Shown here piece after piece: positions 17,601 through 25,250 of a stretch of 64,000 nt of DNA. The position numbers and the translations under genes were made by a program. This stretch comes from Caulobacter sp. RHG1 (GTDB taxonomy: Bacteria; Pseudomonadota; Alphaproteobacteria; Caulobacterales; Caulobacteraceae), in contig NZ_SMZP01000004.1 of assembly GCF_013181195.1 (NCBI RefSeq), forward strand, positions 1 through 64,000. Direction: 5' to 3'. The notes under the pieces are model-generated. The model worked only from the letters and a program-made list of their open reading frames with translations, was not told where the DNA came from and did not search any database. Every line of letters starts with the position of its first letter. The stretch's first letter is position 1.

Positions 17601-18338
17601 GCGGACATGTTTTTCATCGACAACCTGGCGGGAGACAAGGTGGTGGATGGCGGTGAAGGCCATGACACTATCCAGTTCGCCTACCGCGTTGGCGTGGGGC
17701 TCGACTATCTGTCGGGCATCACCGTCGATCTGAGCCGGACCGACAAGCAGCAGGTCGCGACGGGCGTTACCGTTACGCTGAACTCTGTTGAAAGCGTCAA
17801 TGGCAGTTCTGGCAATGATACGATCATTGGTAATGCCGGCGCCAACGTGCTGAGCGGCGGCAACGGAGATGACATTCTTGAGGGGCGGGACGGTAACGAT
17901 GTCATCTTTGGCGGCGCCGGCGACGACATCCTTGTCGGTGGCCGCGGCTCCGACATCCTGGTAGGCGGCCTGGGGGCTGATACCTACAAGTTCGCCGCTG
18001 GAGACACCCAGTGGTCGCGAGACAGCGAAAATCCCTGGGCCAGCACGGAAACCGTCGTTCTGGATAAGATCCAGGGCTGGGAAGCCGAGGACCGGCTCTC
18101 GTTCGGCTCCGTCGATGTCATCCGCTACAACGAGCTGACGACCAGCAGCTGGCTTGGCGCAATGACCATCGCTCCGCAGGCCATGGCGACGCAAAACTTG
18201 AATCGCTTGGCCATCCAGGTTGGCGGCGACATCTATGTCTTCTCGACCGTTCCAGGTTCGACCACCGGCCAGATTGAAAGTGTTGTGAAGCTGGTGAGCG
18301 TTGGTCTCGACGCTATCGGCGCTGAGAACTTCATCTGA
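14652..18338 (+). CDS. RTX (hemolysin-type calcium-binding repeat) secreted protein
   Basis: A 1228-residue protein built almost entirely of glycine/aspartate nonapeptides (GGxGxDxLx type), which fold into calcium-binding beta-rolls outside the cell. There is no N-terminal signal peptide. The C-terminal 100 residues lack repeats, are hydrophobic/acidic and end AENFI, as expected for a type I secretion signal. Between roll blocks are DxxxYxDAxAGVxxDL-NTG-type spacers recurring about every 107 residues. No enzymatic domain is visible; a surface, adhesin or S-layer-like role is possible. The ATG at 14652 is preferred to a TTG at 14625. No type I transporter genes are nearby. It interrupts the purine locus. 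Confidence 0.88.
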   Translation: MLVRGTEGADVLTGGDEGDTLYGFGGNDTLRGGAGDDVLAGHEGNDQLYGGDGDDYLLGGPGDDLIDGGAGVDWAAYEDATAGVKVDLNITGVQNTGGGGRDTLVGIENLYGSDFNDTLTGNAENNVLVGAKGNDTLYGLAGDDTLDGGDGNDILDGGDGDDWLMGGAGDDIIRGGAGNDWASYEDAKAGVTADLTKTGQQDTVGDGKDTLSGIENLYGSDFNDTLTGDAGINVLVGGKGNDTLHGLAGDDTLDGGDGNDVLDGGDGDDWLVGGAGDDIIRGGAGSDWASYEGAKAGVTADLTKTGQQDTVGDGKDTLSGIENLYGSAFDDALIGDANANNLQGGAGDDKLYGGAGDDHLSGGTGNNLIDGGEGWDTVDYGFSDVGVTIDLSMFVAPGGSPPAGDWLISIEAATGSEHDDVMTGNAYENYLFGGGGNDILRAMSGGDTLDGGDGDDILYSSGFGAPDLLLGGAGDDRFMIGGSTAVIYGGEGSDTFVSTSTSSVKIDLNITGLQTIWSLGGGAISSAVELHEIENLVGNVGDDHLIGDGKDNILTGGFGDDILDGGAGSDTASYAGDAMWTPVVIDLGKSVQTQTGNRGTDTFISIENVIGTAFNDEITGNSEVNRLQGGAGDDRLTAVGGNDLLEGGDGNDTLIASKDDQPGDRLFGGAGNDTLITQKGAALLDGGDGDDIFVVAHAPSMAGVTVIDGGAGLDTLDMRSAIANLKIDLSLIGPQDVGGGHLIDLTRIEAVVGGGGNDQIKGDAGDNWLQGGAGDDVIDGGAGFDFVRYDDPDFLTGVKVDLRNTVQTELGGRGVDTLISIEGIRGTAYADTLIGNDEDNIFVAGGGDDRIEGGGGFDYISFENDGFERGAHIGLRNQGQAQLTDRGTKTLVSIEGVIGSNYNDYFIGSAGADVLKGGMGDDDLVGGGGADTLEGGSGNDTLTAYFLEAGTLLSSTGTVLRGGDGDDRIEFGLGDNRGEGGAGADMFFIDNLAGDKVVDGGEGHDTIQFAYRVGVGLDYLSGITVDLSRTDKQQVATGVTVTLNSVESVNGSSGNDTIIGNAGANVLSGGNGDDILEGRDGNDVIFGGAGDDILVGGRGSDILVGGLGADTYKFAAGDTQWSRDSENPWASTETVVLDKIQGWEAEDRLSFGSVDVIRYNELTTSSWLGAMTIAPQAMATQNLNRLAIQVGGDIYVFSTVPGSTTGQIESVVKLVSVGLDAIGAENFI
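14868..15830 (+). repeat. 321-bp tandem coding repeats in the RTX gene
   Basis: Units begin at 14868, 15189 and 15510, exactly 321 bp (107 codons) apart, each starting with Asp-Trp-Ala-(Ser/Ala)-Tyr-Glu. The first two units are full length and the third diverges after about half. Near-identical stretches between units two and three suggest recent duplication or gene conversion. Confidence 0.85.
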
Positions 18339-18373
18339 CACGCGCGGGAACTCTCTCAGCAACCTTCACCGTC

Positions 18374-18404
18374 CCCCTACGTTGACCCTTGGTCGGCGTA
18401 GGGG
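18374..18404. terminator. Hairpin between the RTX and YceI genes
   Basis: CCCCTACG and CGTAGGGG arms enclose a second stem GACC-CTT-GGTC. It starts 36 nt after the RTX stop and 25 nt before the YceI ATG, with no T run. It may terminate the RTX transcript or be part of the YceI leader. Confidence 0.4.
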
Positions 18405-18428
18405 CGTCGAGTTCAAGGAGGGAAGCGC

Positions 18429-19154
18429 ATGAGAACGATCCTGCCCGTCGTGGCCTTGCTGGCCCTGGCCGCTTGTTCGCCGGCTCCGGCCGACAAGAAA
18501 GAGGCCGAGCCGCCCGTCGTGCCCGCGCCGGCCGCGGCCGCGCCCAAGCCGCCGAAGGCCGACATTCCGGCCGGCGACTACACGCTGGACAAGACCCATT
18601 CGACCCTGGTGATGAAGGTCAACCACCTGGGCTTCTCGAACTACACGGCGGCCTTCGCCAGCTTCGACGCCAAGCTGAAGTTCGACCAGAACAACGCCGC
18701 CGCCAGCAGCCTGGAGGCGACGATCGATCCCAAGTCGCTGACCCTGCCCGCGCCGCCGGCCGGCTTCCTGGCTGAGCTGACCGGGCCGCAATGGCTGAAC
18801 ACGGCCAGCTATCCGGCCATCACCTTCAAGTCGACCAAGGTCGAGACGACGGGCGCCGACGCCGGCAAGATCACTGGCGACCTGACGCTGCACGGCGTCA
18901 CCAAGCCGGTGGTTCTGGATGTGACCTATAACGGCGGCTATGTCGGCCATCCGATGGACCCGCACGCCCGCATCGGCTTCTCGGCCAAGGGGGCGTTCAA
19001 GCGTTCTGACTTCGGCATCGCCTACGGCGTGCCGGCCCCAGGCACGACCATGGGCGTCAGCGACGAGGTCCAGGTGATCATCGAGGCCGAGTTCAGCGGT
19101 CCGCCGCTGGCGACCGCCCCGGCCGCGCCGACGGCGACCCCGCCGGCCCAGTAA
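18429..19154 (+). CDS. YceI-family lipoprotein
   Basis: A 241-residue protein with a lipoprotein signal: hydrophobic stretch then LALAAC lipobox with Cys at about 16, followed by a Pro/Ala-rich linker to residue 50. The rest is a YceI lipocalin-like domain (YTLDKTHSTLVMKVNHLGFSNY, GDLTLHGVTKPVVLDVTYNG, ARIGFSAKGAFKRSDFGI), a fold known to bind isoprenoid or other amphiphiles. The C-terminus is Ala/Pro/Thr-rich. It is expected in the periplasm, anchored to a membrane. Convergent with tetR, with stop codons 2 bp apart. No clear link to purine metabolism. Confidence 0.9.
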   Translation: MRTILPVVALLALAACSPAPADKKEAEPPVVPAPAAAAPKPPKADIPAGDYTLDKTHSTLVMKVNHLGFSNYTAAFASFDAKLKFDQNNAAASSLEATIDPKSLTLPAPPAGFLAELTGPQWLNTASYPAITFKSTKVETTGADAGKITGDLTLHGVTKPVVLDVTYNGGYVGHPMDPHARIGFSAKGAFKRSDFGIAYGVPAPGTTMGVSDEVQVIIEAEFSGPPLATAPAAPTATPPAQ

Positions 19155-19156
19155 AC

Positions 19157-19837
19157 CTAGCGCGCCCCGCGGGTGAGATAGCCTTCGAGCAGCGCCAGGG
19201 CGTGGTCCAGCCGCGCCCGGCGCCACTCGGGGGCGCTCATGTCGGTGTTCAACGTCGCCGACAGCGAATAGCCGTTGGCCAGGTGGAAGCGGCTCATGGC
19301 CGCGATGGTCACGTAGATCTGCACCGGATCCAGGTTCGGTCCGAACAGCCCCTTGGACTGGCCGCTTTCGATCAACTTCTCGATCGTGCGGCGCAGGGGG
19401 AAGGCGGTCTCGGTCACCACTCGCGACTGGGCGGCGAACTTGCCGTGCTGCAGGTTCTCGTTGCGCAGCAGGCCCTCGAAGCGGGGGTTCTTCTCGAAAT
19501 AGTCGAAGGTGAAGCGCTGCAGCTCGAGGAAGCCCTCGAGCGGCTGGTCGAAGTCGATCTTCAGCTCGGCCTCGCGCGCCCGCAGATCCATGTAGGCGCT
19601 CTCGAGGACGGCCATGTACAGGCCCTTCTTGTCCCCGAAGTAGTGGTACAGCATGCGGATGTTGCACTTGGCGGCCTTGACGATCCGCTCGATGCGCGCG
19701 CCCGCGAAGCCGGCCTGCGAGAACTCCTTCAACGCGGCGGCCAGGATCGCCTTGCGAGTGCGCTCGGCGTTGCGCTTGCGCGGCGCGCTGTCGATGTCGG
19801 CTTCGGCCTTGTTCGCGTCCAGGACGGCGTCGGTCAC
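19157..19837 (-). CDS. TetR-family regulator of the purine cluster
   Basis: A 226-residue TetR-type repressor. The N-terminal DNA-binding domain is at about 24-70 (RTRKAILAAALKEFSQAGF, then a helix-turn-helix ending LYHYFGDKKGLY). The C-terminal ligand-binding half is all-helical with QRFTFDYFEKNPRFEGLL. The gene starts at a GTG overlapping the puuD stop (GTGA), so it is the last gene of the puuE-uraD-puuD unit. Being translated with urate-degrading enzymes makes it the best local candidate to bind the CAAGTAAG elements and sense a purine intermediate, but this is inference. It is not obviously RutR. Confidence 0.88.
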   Translation of the reverse strand: MTDAVLDANKAEADIDSAPRKRNAERTRKAILAAALKEFSQAGFAGARIERIVKAAKCNIRMLYHYFGDKKGLYMAVLESAYMDLRAREAELKIDFDQPLEGFLELQRFTFDYFEKNPRFEGLLRNENLQHGKFAAQSRVVTETAFPLRRTIEKLIESGQSKGLFGPNLDPVQIYVTIAAMSRFHLANGYSLSATLNTDMSAPEWRRARLDHALALLEGYLTRGAR

Positions 19838-21021
19838 GGGATCTTGGCTCCCTGTTTGATCCAGGCGCCCAGCTGGGCCCGCTCCTCTACGGTCATGCCG
19901 GTCTCGTTGCCAAGGGGCATGCTCGTGGAAGCCACCGCACGCTCGTGGATTTTCGGAGCGTAGGTCGCGATATGCTCGGGGGTGTCGAACACCGCGCCCA
20001 GCGGCGGGGCCGAGAAGCCCGGATGGGTCGGGGTGGCGCTGTGGCAGGTCGTGCAGTGCCTGCCGATGATCGCCTGGGCGGTGGTGAAGGGCACTTCGCC
20101 GTCGATCTTCACCACGTCCTTGGGCTTGAGGCTGGCGACCATGGTCGCGGCGAACACCAGCATGAAGCCGTAGAACAGGAAGTCGTGGCGGATCTTGCCG
20201 TGATGCTTGAGCAGGAAGAATTGCCGGATCGAGATCCCGCCGGCGCTGATCATCGCCAGCAGCAGCCACGACAGCGGATGGCCGGTGACCATCGGATAGT
20301 GGTTGCTGATCATGATGAAGATGACCGGCAGCGTCATGTAGGTGTTGTGCACCGACCGCTGCTTGCCCATCGCGCCCAGGCGCGGATCCACGGGGCGGCC
20401 GGCCAGCATGTCGGCGACGATCTTGCGCTGATTGGGAATGATCACCAAGAAGACGTTGGCGACCATGGCCGTGCCGATGATCGCGCCCACATGGATGAAG
20501 GCTCCGCGGTCGCTGAACAGCTGCGCCAGCGCCCAGGCCGCGCCGGTCAGGACGGCGAACCATACGACCCCGAAGGCCAGGCCGCGCTGGCCCAGCGGCG
20601 AGCGGCACAGGGCCTCATAGACCGCCAGCCCGCCGAAGATGAAGGCCAGGCCCGCGCCGATCGCGGCCGGCTGGCTGAAGGCGTGCTTGGCAGTGTCGAT
20701 CAGATAGACCGGCGCCTGCCAGTAGTAGAGCACGATCAGCAGCGCAAAGCCCGACAGCCAGGTGGTGTAGGCCTCCCATTTGAACCAGTGCAGGTGGCCT
20801 GGCATGTGGGCCGGGGCGATCATGTACTTCTGCGAATGGTAGAAGCCGCCGCCGTGCACGGCCCATAGCTCGCCCTTGACCCCGTCCTTGGGCGGCTCGG
20901 GTTCGCGCAGGTTGTTGTCCAGCCAGACGAAGTAGAACGAGGCGCCGATCCAGGCCACGCCGGCGATCACGTGCAGCCAGCGCAGACCCAGGTTCAGCCA
21001 GCCGGGAAGATCGTATTCCAT
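19834..21021 (-). CDS. puuD: Membrane-bound cytochrome c urate oxidase
   Basis: Oxidises urate to 5-hydroxyisourate, passing electrons to the respiratory chain rather than making peroxide like soluble uricase. It is 395 residues. The first about 290 residues form the urate-oxidase membrane domain with about eight hydrophobic helices and conserved His (for example LGLRWLHVIAGVAWIG, YHSQKYMIAPAHMPGHLHWFKWEAY). The C-terminal domain is a c-type cytochrome with CTTCH at 323-327 and a downstream Met in TSMPLGN as likely axial ligand. It starts 1 nt after the uraD stop. No soluble uricase or HpxO gene is seen, so this is the urate-oxidising step of the locus. Confidence 0.94.
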   Translation of the reverse strand: MEYDLPGWLNLGLRWLHVIAGVAWIGASFYFVWLDNNLREPEPPKDGVKGELWAVHGGGFYHSQKYMIAPAHMPGHLHWFKWEAYTTWLSGFALLIVLYYWQAPVYLIDTAKHAFSQPAAIGAGLAFIFGGLAVYEALCRSPLGQRGLAFGVVWFAVLTGAAWALAQLFSDRGAFIHVGAIIGTAMVANVFLVIIPNQRKIVADMLAGRPVDPRLGAMGKQRSVHNTYMTLPVIFIMISNHYPMVTGHPLSWLLLAMISAGGISIRQFFLLKHHGKIRHDFLFYGFMLVFAATMVASLKPKDVVKIDGEVPFTTAQAIIGRHCTTCHSATPTHPGFSAPPLGAVFDTPEHIATYAPKIHERAVASTSMPLGNETGMTVEERAQLGAWIKQGAKIP

Positions 21022-21022
21022 C

Positions 21023-21547
21023 TTATGCGGTCACCGCGTCGAGCAGTCTAAGCTTGGAGATCAGGCCGATCTGCTGAATCGCCTCGGCGATCTCCGTCGC
21101 TTCGTCATGGGCCGTGCGCGCTTCCATGGCCGCCAGGATCGAGGCCTTGTCGTTCAGGCGAACGGCGATGATGAACGGGAACGAAAAGCGCTCTTGGTAG
21201 GCCGCGTTCAACTGGTGGAAGCGGGCGAACTCGTCCTCCGTCAGCCGGTCCAGACCGGCGCTGGCCTGTTCGGCGGTGCTCTCGGCGGTCAGCTGCCTGG
21301 CGATCGCCGCCTTGCCGGCCAGCTCGGGGTGAGCGCGGATCAGCGCCAGCTTATCGGCGGTGCTCGCGGCCTCCAGCACCTCCATCATCGCGCCGTGCAG
21401 GGCTTCGAGATTGGCGAACGGCCGCTCGTCCCAGGCGCGTTCGACCACCCACGGCGAAAGCTCGAAGGCGAAGCCGAGCGCGGTGGTGAAGCCCGTCTGG
21501 TTCATGCTGTTCAGGCGGGCCAGGGTCAGGGGCGGAGCGCCGCTCAT
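21023..21547 (-). CDS. uraD: OHCU decarboxylase
   Basis: Decarboxylates 2-oxo-4-hydroxy-4-carboxy-5-ureidoimidazoline stereospecifically to S-allantoin, the step after UraH. This 174-residue protein has the family's catalytic His73 in RAHPELAGKAA, the ESTAEQASAGLD segment and the FPFIIAVRLNDK motif. The ATG overlaps the puuE stop (ATGA), and puuD follows after 1 nt. This places the urate-to-allantoin enzymes in one translationally coupled unit. Confidence 0.95.
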   Translation of the reverse strand: MSGAPPLTLARLNSMNQTGFTTALGFAFELSPWVVERAWDERPFANLEALHGAMMEVLEAASTADKLALIRAHPELAGKAAIARQLTAESTAEQASAGLDRLTEDEFARFHQLNAAYQERFSFPFIIAVRLNDKASILAAMEARTAHDEATEIAEAIQQIGLISKLRLLDAVTA

Positions 21548-22473
21548 GCCTTTACCTCGTAGGCCAAAGACTCGGGGGGATGGGTGGCGATCCAGTGGCG
21601 GGCGATGTCGATGCGCTTGGCCACCCAGACGCGATCATGGCGGGTGATGTGCTCCAGGAACCGCCGCAGGGCGCCGATGCGTCCCGGCTTGCCGACCACG
21701 CGGCAATGCAGGCCGACGCTCATCATCTTCGGCGCGGTCTCGCCCTCCAGATAGAGGGCGTCGAAGGCGTCGCGAAGGTAGGTGAAGAACTGCTCGCCGG
21801 TGTTGAAGCCCTGCGCGGCGGTGAAGCGCATGTCGTTGGCTTCCAGGGTGTAGGGCACGATCAGCTGGGCGCGGCCGTGCTGGTCGTCCCAGTAAGGCAG
21901 ATCGTCGGCATAGCTGTCGGCGTCGTAGACGAAGCCGCCTTCCATGGCGACCAGGCGGGCGGTGCTCGGGCTGGTGCGGCCCTGGTACCAGCCCAGGGGG
22001 CGCTCGCCGGTCAGGCGCTTCTGGATCTCGATAGCCTGCTGGATGTGCTCCATCTCTTGGTCCGGCGTGAAGTGCTGGTAGTCGATCCAGCGATAGCCGT
22101 GGCTGGCGATCTCCCAGCCTGATGTCATCATCGCCTCGACGGCGTCCGGGTGGCGCTCCATGGCCTGGGCGACGCCGAACACGGTCAGCGGCAGGCCGAA
22201 ATCCTCGAACAGTCGCCGGATGCGCCAGAAGCCGGCGCGCGAGCCGTACTCGTACAGGCTCTCCATCGACATGTTGCGCATGCCCTGGATGGGCTGGGCG
22301 CCGACCATCTCCGACAGGAAGAACTCTGAAGTAGGGTCGCCGTGCAGGATCGAGCGTTCGGCGCCTTCCTCGTAGTTCAGTACGAACTGCACGGCCACGC
22401 GGGCGCCGTTCGGCCATTGCGCTTGAGGCGGATGCTCGCCGTAGCCGATCAGGTCGCGGGGGTAGTCACTCAT
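21544..22473 (-). CDS. puuE: Allantoinase, polysaccharide-deacetylase type
   Basis: Hydrolyses allantoin to allantoate. At 309 residues it matches the PuuE family, a cofactor-light allantoinase with a NodB-like barrel, unrelated to AllB. Characteristic segments are YPRDLIGYGEHPPQAQWPNGARVAV at the start, EYGSRAGFWRI, SGWEIASHGYRWIDY and GWYQGRTSPST. The start at 22473 fits the family N-terminus; the frame is open upstream to 22722 but crosses the intergenic repeat. The stop overlaps uraD. The 142-bp gap to pucG upstream is filled by a repeat, so it may be read through from the allC promoter or have its own. Confidence 0.94.
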   Translation of the reverse strand: MSDYPRDLIGYGEHPPQAQWPNGARVAVQFVLNYEEGAERSILHGDPTSEFFLSEMVGAQPIQGMRNMSMESLYEYGSRAGFWRIRRLFEDFGLPLTVFGVAQAMERHPDAVEAMMTSGWEIASHGYRWIDYQHFTPDQEMEHIQQAIEIQKRLTGERPLGWYQGRTSPSTARLVAMEGGFVYDADSYADDLPYWDDQHGRAQLIVPYTLEANDMRFTAAQGFNTGEQFFTYLRDAFDALYLEGETAPKMMSVGLHCRVVGKPGRIGALRRFLEHITRHDRVWVAKRIDIARHWIATHPPESLAYEVKA

Positions 22474-22480
22474 GACTTCT

Positions 22481-22600
22481 GCCCCCTCCGGGGGCGGACG
22501 ACCTCGCAGTGCGAGGTCAGGTGGGGGCAAGTGAGGTGAGTGTTCTGGACGCTCGCCCCCTCCGCGCCTGCGGCGCTCCTCCCCCGGAGGGGGAAGAAGG
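22481..22600. repeat. GC-rich intergenic repeat, copy 2
   Basis: Contains the same two blocks as copy 1 at 10131-10238 but in reverse order (B then A, same orientation). Block A is identical to copy 1 over about 40 bp. It occupies the gap between pucG and puuE inside an operon-like gene series and could form stable hairpins. Confidence 0.82.
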
Positions 22601-22615
22601 TGATGGCCGAACCTC

Positions 22616-23836
22616 TCATGCGAACACCTTCGCCGCCGCGTCGACGCCAGCGCCGGCCGGGGCCTCGAAGCCCTCCCAGCGCAGCACCGCTTCCAGCGCC
22701 GCCAGGGTCTGCAGAACCGCATGCTTGCGGGCGTTCACACCCATGGTTCCGATGCGCCAGATCTTGCCGGCCAAGGGCCCGAACGCGGCGCCGATCTCGA
22801 TCTCGAACTCGGTGCGCATGCGGGCCTTGACCCGGTCGTAGTCGACGCCGCTGGGCGCGATCACGCCGGTGACGTTGGTCATCTTGTGGGCTTGGTCGCC
22901 ATAGACCTGGAGGCCTAGCGCCTCGATACCGGCGACCATGGCCGCACCGGCCTGCTTGTGACGGGCGAAGCGGGTTTCGAGGCCTTCCTCCAGCACGATC
23001 CGCGCGCATTCGCGGGCGGCGAACAGCATCGAGGCCGCCTCGGTATGGTGGTTCAGGCGCTTGTCGGACCAGTAGTCCATGATCATCGCCAGGTCGAAAT
23101 AGTTGGAGGCGATGCGGCGGCCGTTGCCGGTGGCGCCGGGCGTGGCCAAGCCCTTCTCAACGTGGCGGCGGCTGAAGATGTGCTCTGCGGCGCGGTCGCT
23201 GATGGTGATCGGCGCTGAGCCCGAGGGGCCGCCCATGCACTTCTGCAGGCCGGCGGTGACGATGTCGGCCTGCCACTGATCCACAGGCACGCTCATGCCG
23301 CCCAGCGTCGCGGTGGCGTCCACGTAAAGGAGGGAGTCGTGGCGGCGGCAGATCTCGCCGATGGCCTCGATCGGCTGAGCGATGGTGGTCGAGGTGTCGC
23401 CATGTACGCAGGCCACCAGGCGCGGCTTGACGCGGGCCACGGCGTCCTCGATCGCCTGGGGATCGACGACCTGGCCCCACGCACCCTCGACGAAGGTGAC
23501 CTTGGCGTCGCAGCGCTCGGCGATCTCGGCCAGCAGCAGGCCAAAGCGCCCGGCATTGACCACCACGACGTCATCGCCGGGGCTGAGCGTCGAGACGAGG
23601 GCCGCCTCGATCCCCGCCCGCGAGGTGCCGTCGACCAGGAGGGTCTGCTGGTTCTTCGTCTCGAACACGCCGCGATACAGCGCCATGACCTCGTTCATGT
23701 AGCCGGTGAACTCGGGATCGAATTGGCCCAGCAACTGCACCGACATGGCGCGCAGCACGCGTGGATGGACGTTGATGGGCCCGGGACCCATCAGCAGGCG
23801 GGCGGGATGGTCCAACTCTTTGAAAGTCTCGGTCAT
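22616..23836 (-). CDS. pucG: (S)-ureidoglycine-glyoxylate aminotransferase
   Basis: A 406-residue class V PLP aminotransferase. The PLP lysine is Lys199 in TAGLQKCMGGPSG, and VDGTSRAGIEAAL and the N-terminal LLMGPGPINVHPRVL are typical of the alanine/serine-glyoxylate group. In purine pathways this group transaminates ureidoglycine with glyoxylate to oxalurate and glycine. The adjacent allantoate amidohydrolase makes ureidoglycine, and no AllE or AllA homologue is seen, so the PucG assignment fits context. A serine-glyoxylate aminotransferase cannot be excluded from sequence alone. The ATG overlaps the allC stop (ATGA). Confidence 0.87.
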   Translation of the reverse strand: MTETFKELDHPARLLMGPGPINVHPRVLRAMSVQLLGQFDPEFTGYMNEVMALYRGVFETKNQQTLLVDGTSRAGIEAALVSTLSPGDDVVVVNAGRFGLLLAEIAERCDAKVTFVEGAWGQVVDPQAIEDAVARVKPRLVACVHGDTSTTIAQPIEAIGEICRRHDSLLYVDATATLGGMSVPVDQWQADIVTAGLQKCMGGPSGSAPITISDRAAEHIFSRRHVEKGLATPGATGNGRRIASNYFDLAMIMDYWSDKRLNHHTEAASMLFAARECARIVLEEGLETRFARHKQAGAAMVAGIEALGLQVYGDQAHKMTNVTGVIAPSGVDYDRVKARMRTEFEIEIGAAFGPLAGKIWRIGTMGVNARKHAVLQTLAALEAVLRWEGFEAPAGAGVDAAAKVFA

Positions 23837-25098
23837 GCGCGTTCGCGTCGTTCTAGCTTGTCGATGAAATGGAGCATGGCCTGGGCCGCCAGGGCGCAGT
23901 CGGCCTCGGTGACGGCTTCGGCCGGGTTGTGGCTGATCCCGCCTTCGCAGCGGATGAACAGCATGGCGGTGGGGCAGAGGTCGGCCATGACCATGGCGTC
24001 GTGACCGGCCCCTGAGGGCAGGCGGCGCAGCGGCAGGTCGAGATCGCGCAGAGCCTGTTCCAGCAGGTTCATCAGCGACGGATCGCAGGGGCTTTCGGCC
24101 AGGGCCTGCATCAGCGTGACCGTCGCCGAAAGCCCGCGCTTGGCGGCGATGGCGTGGATCTCGGCCCCGATGGTCAGCACCGCCTCGTCGCGGGTCGCGG
24201 AGGTCTCGGCGCGGATGTCCATCGAGAACTCGACTGCGCCGGGGATGACGTTGAAGGCGCCGGGCAGGGCGGTCATGCGTCCCACCGTGCCCACCAGGCC
24301 ATCGGTCCCGGCGCGGCAGATCCGCTCGAGAGTCAGCATGGCTTCGGCGGCGGCGGGACCAGGGTCCTTGCGCAGGTTCATCGGCGTGGTGCCGGCATGG
24401 CCCGCGGTTCCCTCGATCCGCACCATCAGCCGCTTCTGCGCGGCGATGGCGGTGACCACGCCCAGGGCCAGGCCCTCGGCCTCCAGCACCGGACCCTGCT
24501 CGATGTGGGCCTCCAGGAAGGCCAGCACGTCTTCGCGCTTGCGGGCGGCCGAAGCGATGTTGGCCGGATCGCCGCCGAACGCCGCCAAAGCCTCTGCGAC
24601 CGACACGCCCTCGGCGTCCTTCATGTCCAGGGCGCTGGCGTCCAGCGTGCCGGCGATCGCGCGGCTGCAGCTCATCGAGGCGGGGAAGCGCGAGCCCTCC
24701 TCGTCGCCGAACGCCACGACCTCGATCGCGAACGGCAGGCGGCGGCCGGCGCGGCTGAGCGCCTCGACCACATCGACGCCCAGCACGATCCCCAGCGGTC
24801 CGTCATAGCGCCCGCCGTTGCGCACGCTGTCGATGTGCGAGCCGATGATCAGCGCCTTGGCGCCGGGCGTCTCGCCCTCATAGCGGCCGATCAGATTGGC
24901 GGCGGCGTCGCGGCGCACGCTCATGCCGGCTTCCAGCATCCAGCGGGTCAAGGCGTCCAGCGCGGCGCCATGGGCGGCGGTCAGGAACCGCCGCGTCAGC
25001 TGGCCCTCGGCCTCGCTATAGGGCGGGGCGCCCAGGGCGTCGCACCGGGTTTTCGCCCGGGCGCCGATCTCGAAACCTCCGGTCACGTCCGCTTCCAT
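23833..25098 (-). CDS. allC: Allantoate amidohydrolase (M20 family)
   Basis: Hydrolyses allantoate to ureidoglycine, CO2 and ammonia. This 421-residue M20 metallohydrolase shows the binuclear-metal motifs: His88 in GSHIDSVRNGG, Asp99 in GRYDGPLG, and Glu133/134 in FGDEEGSRF. The KRLMVRIEGTAGHAGTTPM lid-domain motif is typical of the amidohydrolase/carbamoylase subgroup. First gene of the allC-pucG-(repeat)-puuE-uraD-puuD-tetR series. N-carbamoyl-amino-acid hydrolases look similar; context decides. Confidence 0.92.
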   Translation of the reverse strand: MEADVTGGFEIGARAKTRCDALGAPPYSEAEGQLTRRFLTAAHGAALDALTRWMLEAGMSVRRDAAANLIGRYEGETPGAKALIIGSHIDSVRNGGRYDGPLGIVLGVDVVEALSRAGRRLPFAIEVVAFGDEEGSRFPASMSCSRAIAGTLDASALDMKDAEGVSVAEALAAFGGDPANIASAARKREDVLAFLEAHIEQGPVLEAEGLALGVVTAIAAQKRLMVRIEGTAGHAGTTPMNLRKDPGPAAAEAMLTLERICRAGTDGLVGTVGRMTALPGAFNVIPGAVEFSMDIRAETSATRDEAVLTIGAEIHAIAAKRGLSATVTLMQALAESPCDPSLMNLLEQALRDLDLPLRRLPSGAGHDAMVMADLCPTAMLFIRCEGGISHNPAEAVTEADCALAAQAMLHFIDKLERRERA

Positions 25099-25209
25099 TC
25101 CCGAACCTTAGCAGGCTGATCCCGCCACGCTCTTGCGACAAGCGCTCTCGGCAGAGGTTCCCCGCCCAGGCGCCCGCGCGCGCGCCATGTCGAGATGGCG
25201 GCGCCTCTT

Positions 25210-25233
25210 CATAAGTCATAATTCGCTTACTTG
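25210..25233. promoter_or_regulatory. Purine-regulon element, site D
   Basis: CATAAGTC and CTTACTTG lie 8 bp apart as inverted half-sites, 112 bp or more upstream of allC. The CAAGTAAG half-site (- strand) is identical to those in sites B and C. Confidence 0.5.
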
Positions 25234-25250
25234 CGGAAGATCGTACGAGG

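Noticed and set aside
14553..18362. Long - strand frames and repeated units in the RTX region, considered as genes or a CRISPR-like array
   Set aside because: They mirror the GGxGxD codons of the RTX protein; the repeats are coding, of 27 or 321 bp period, with no spacer pattern.
19157..20608. 483-codon reading of the TetR frame as a fusion protein
   Set aside because: The upstream part is the shadow of puuD; a GTG overlapping the puuD stop gives a normal TetR length.
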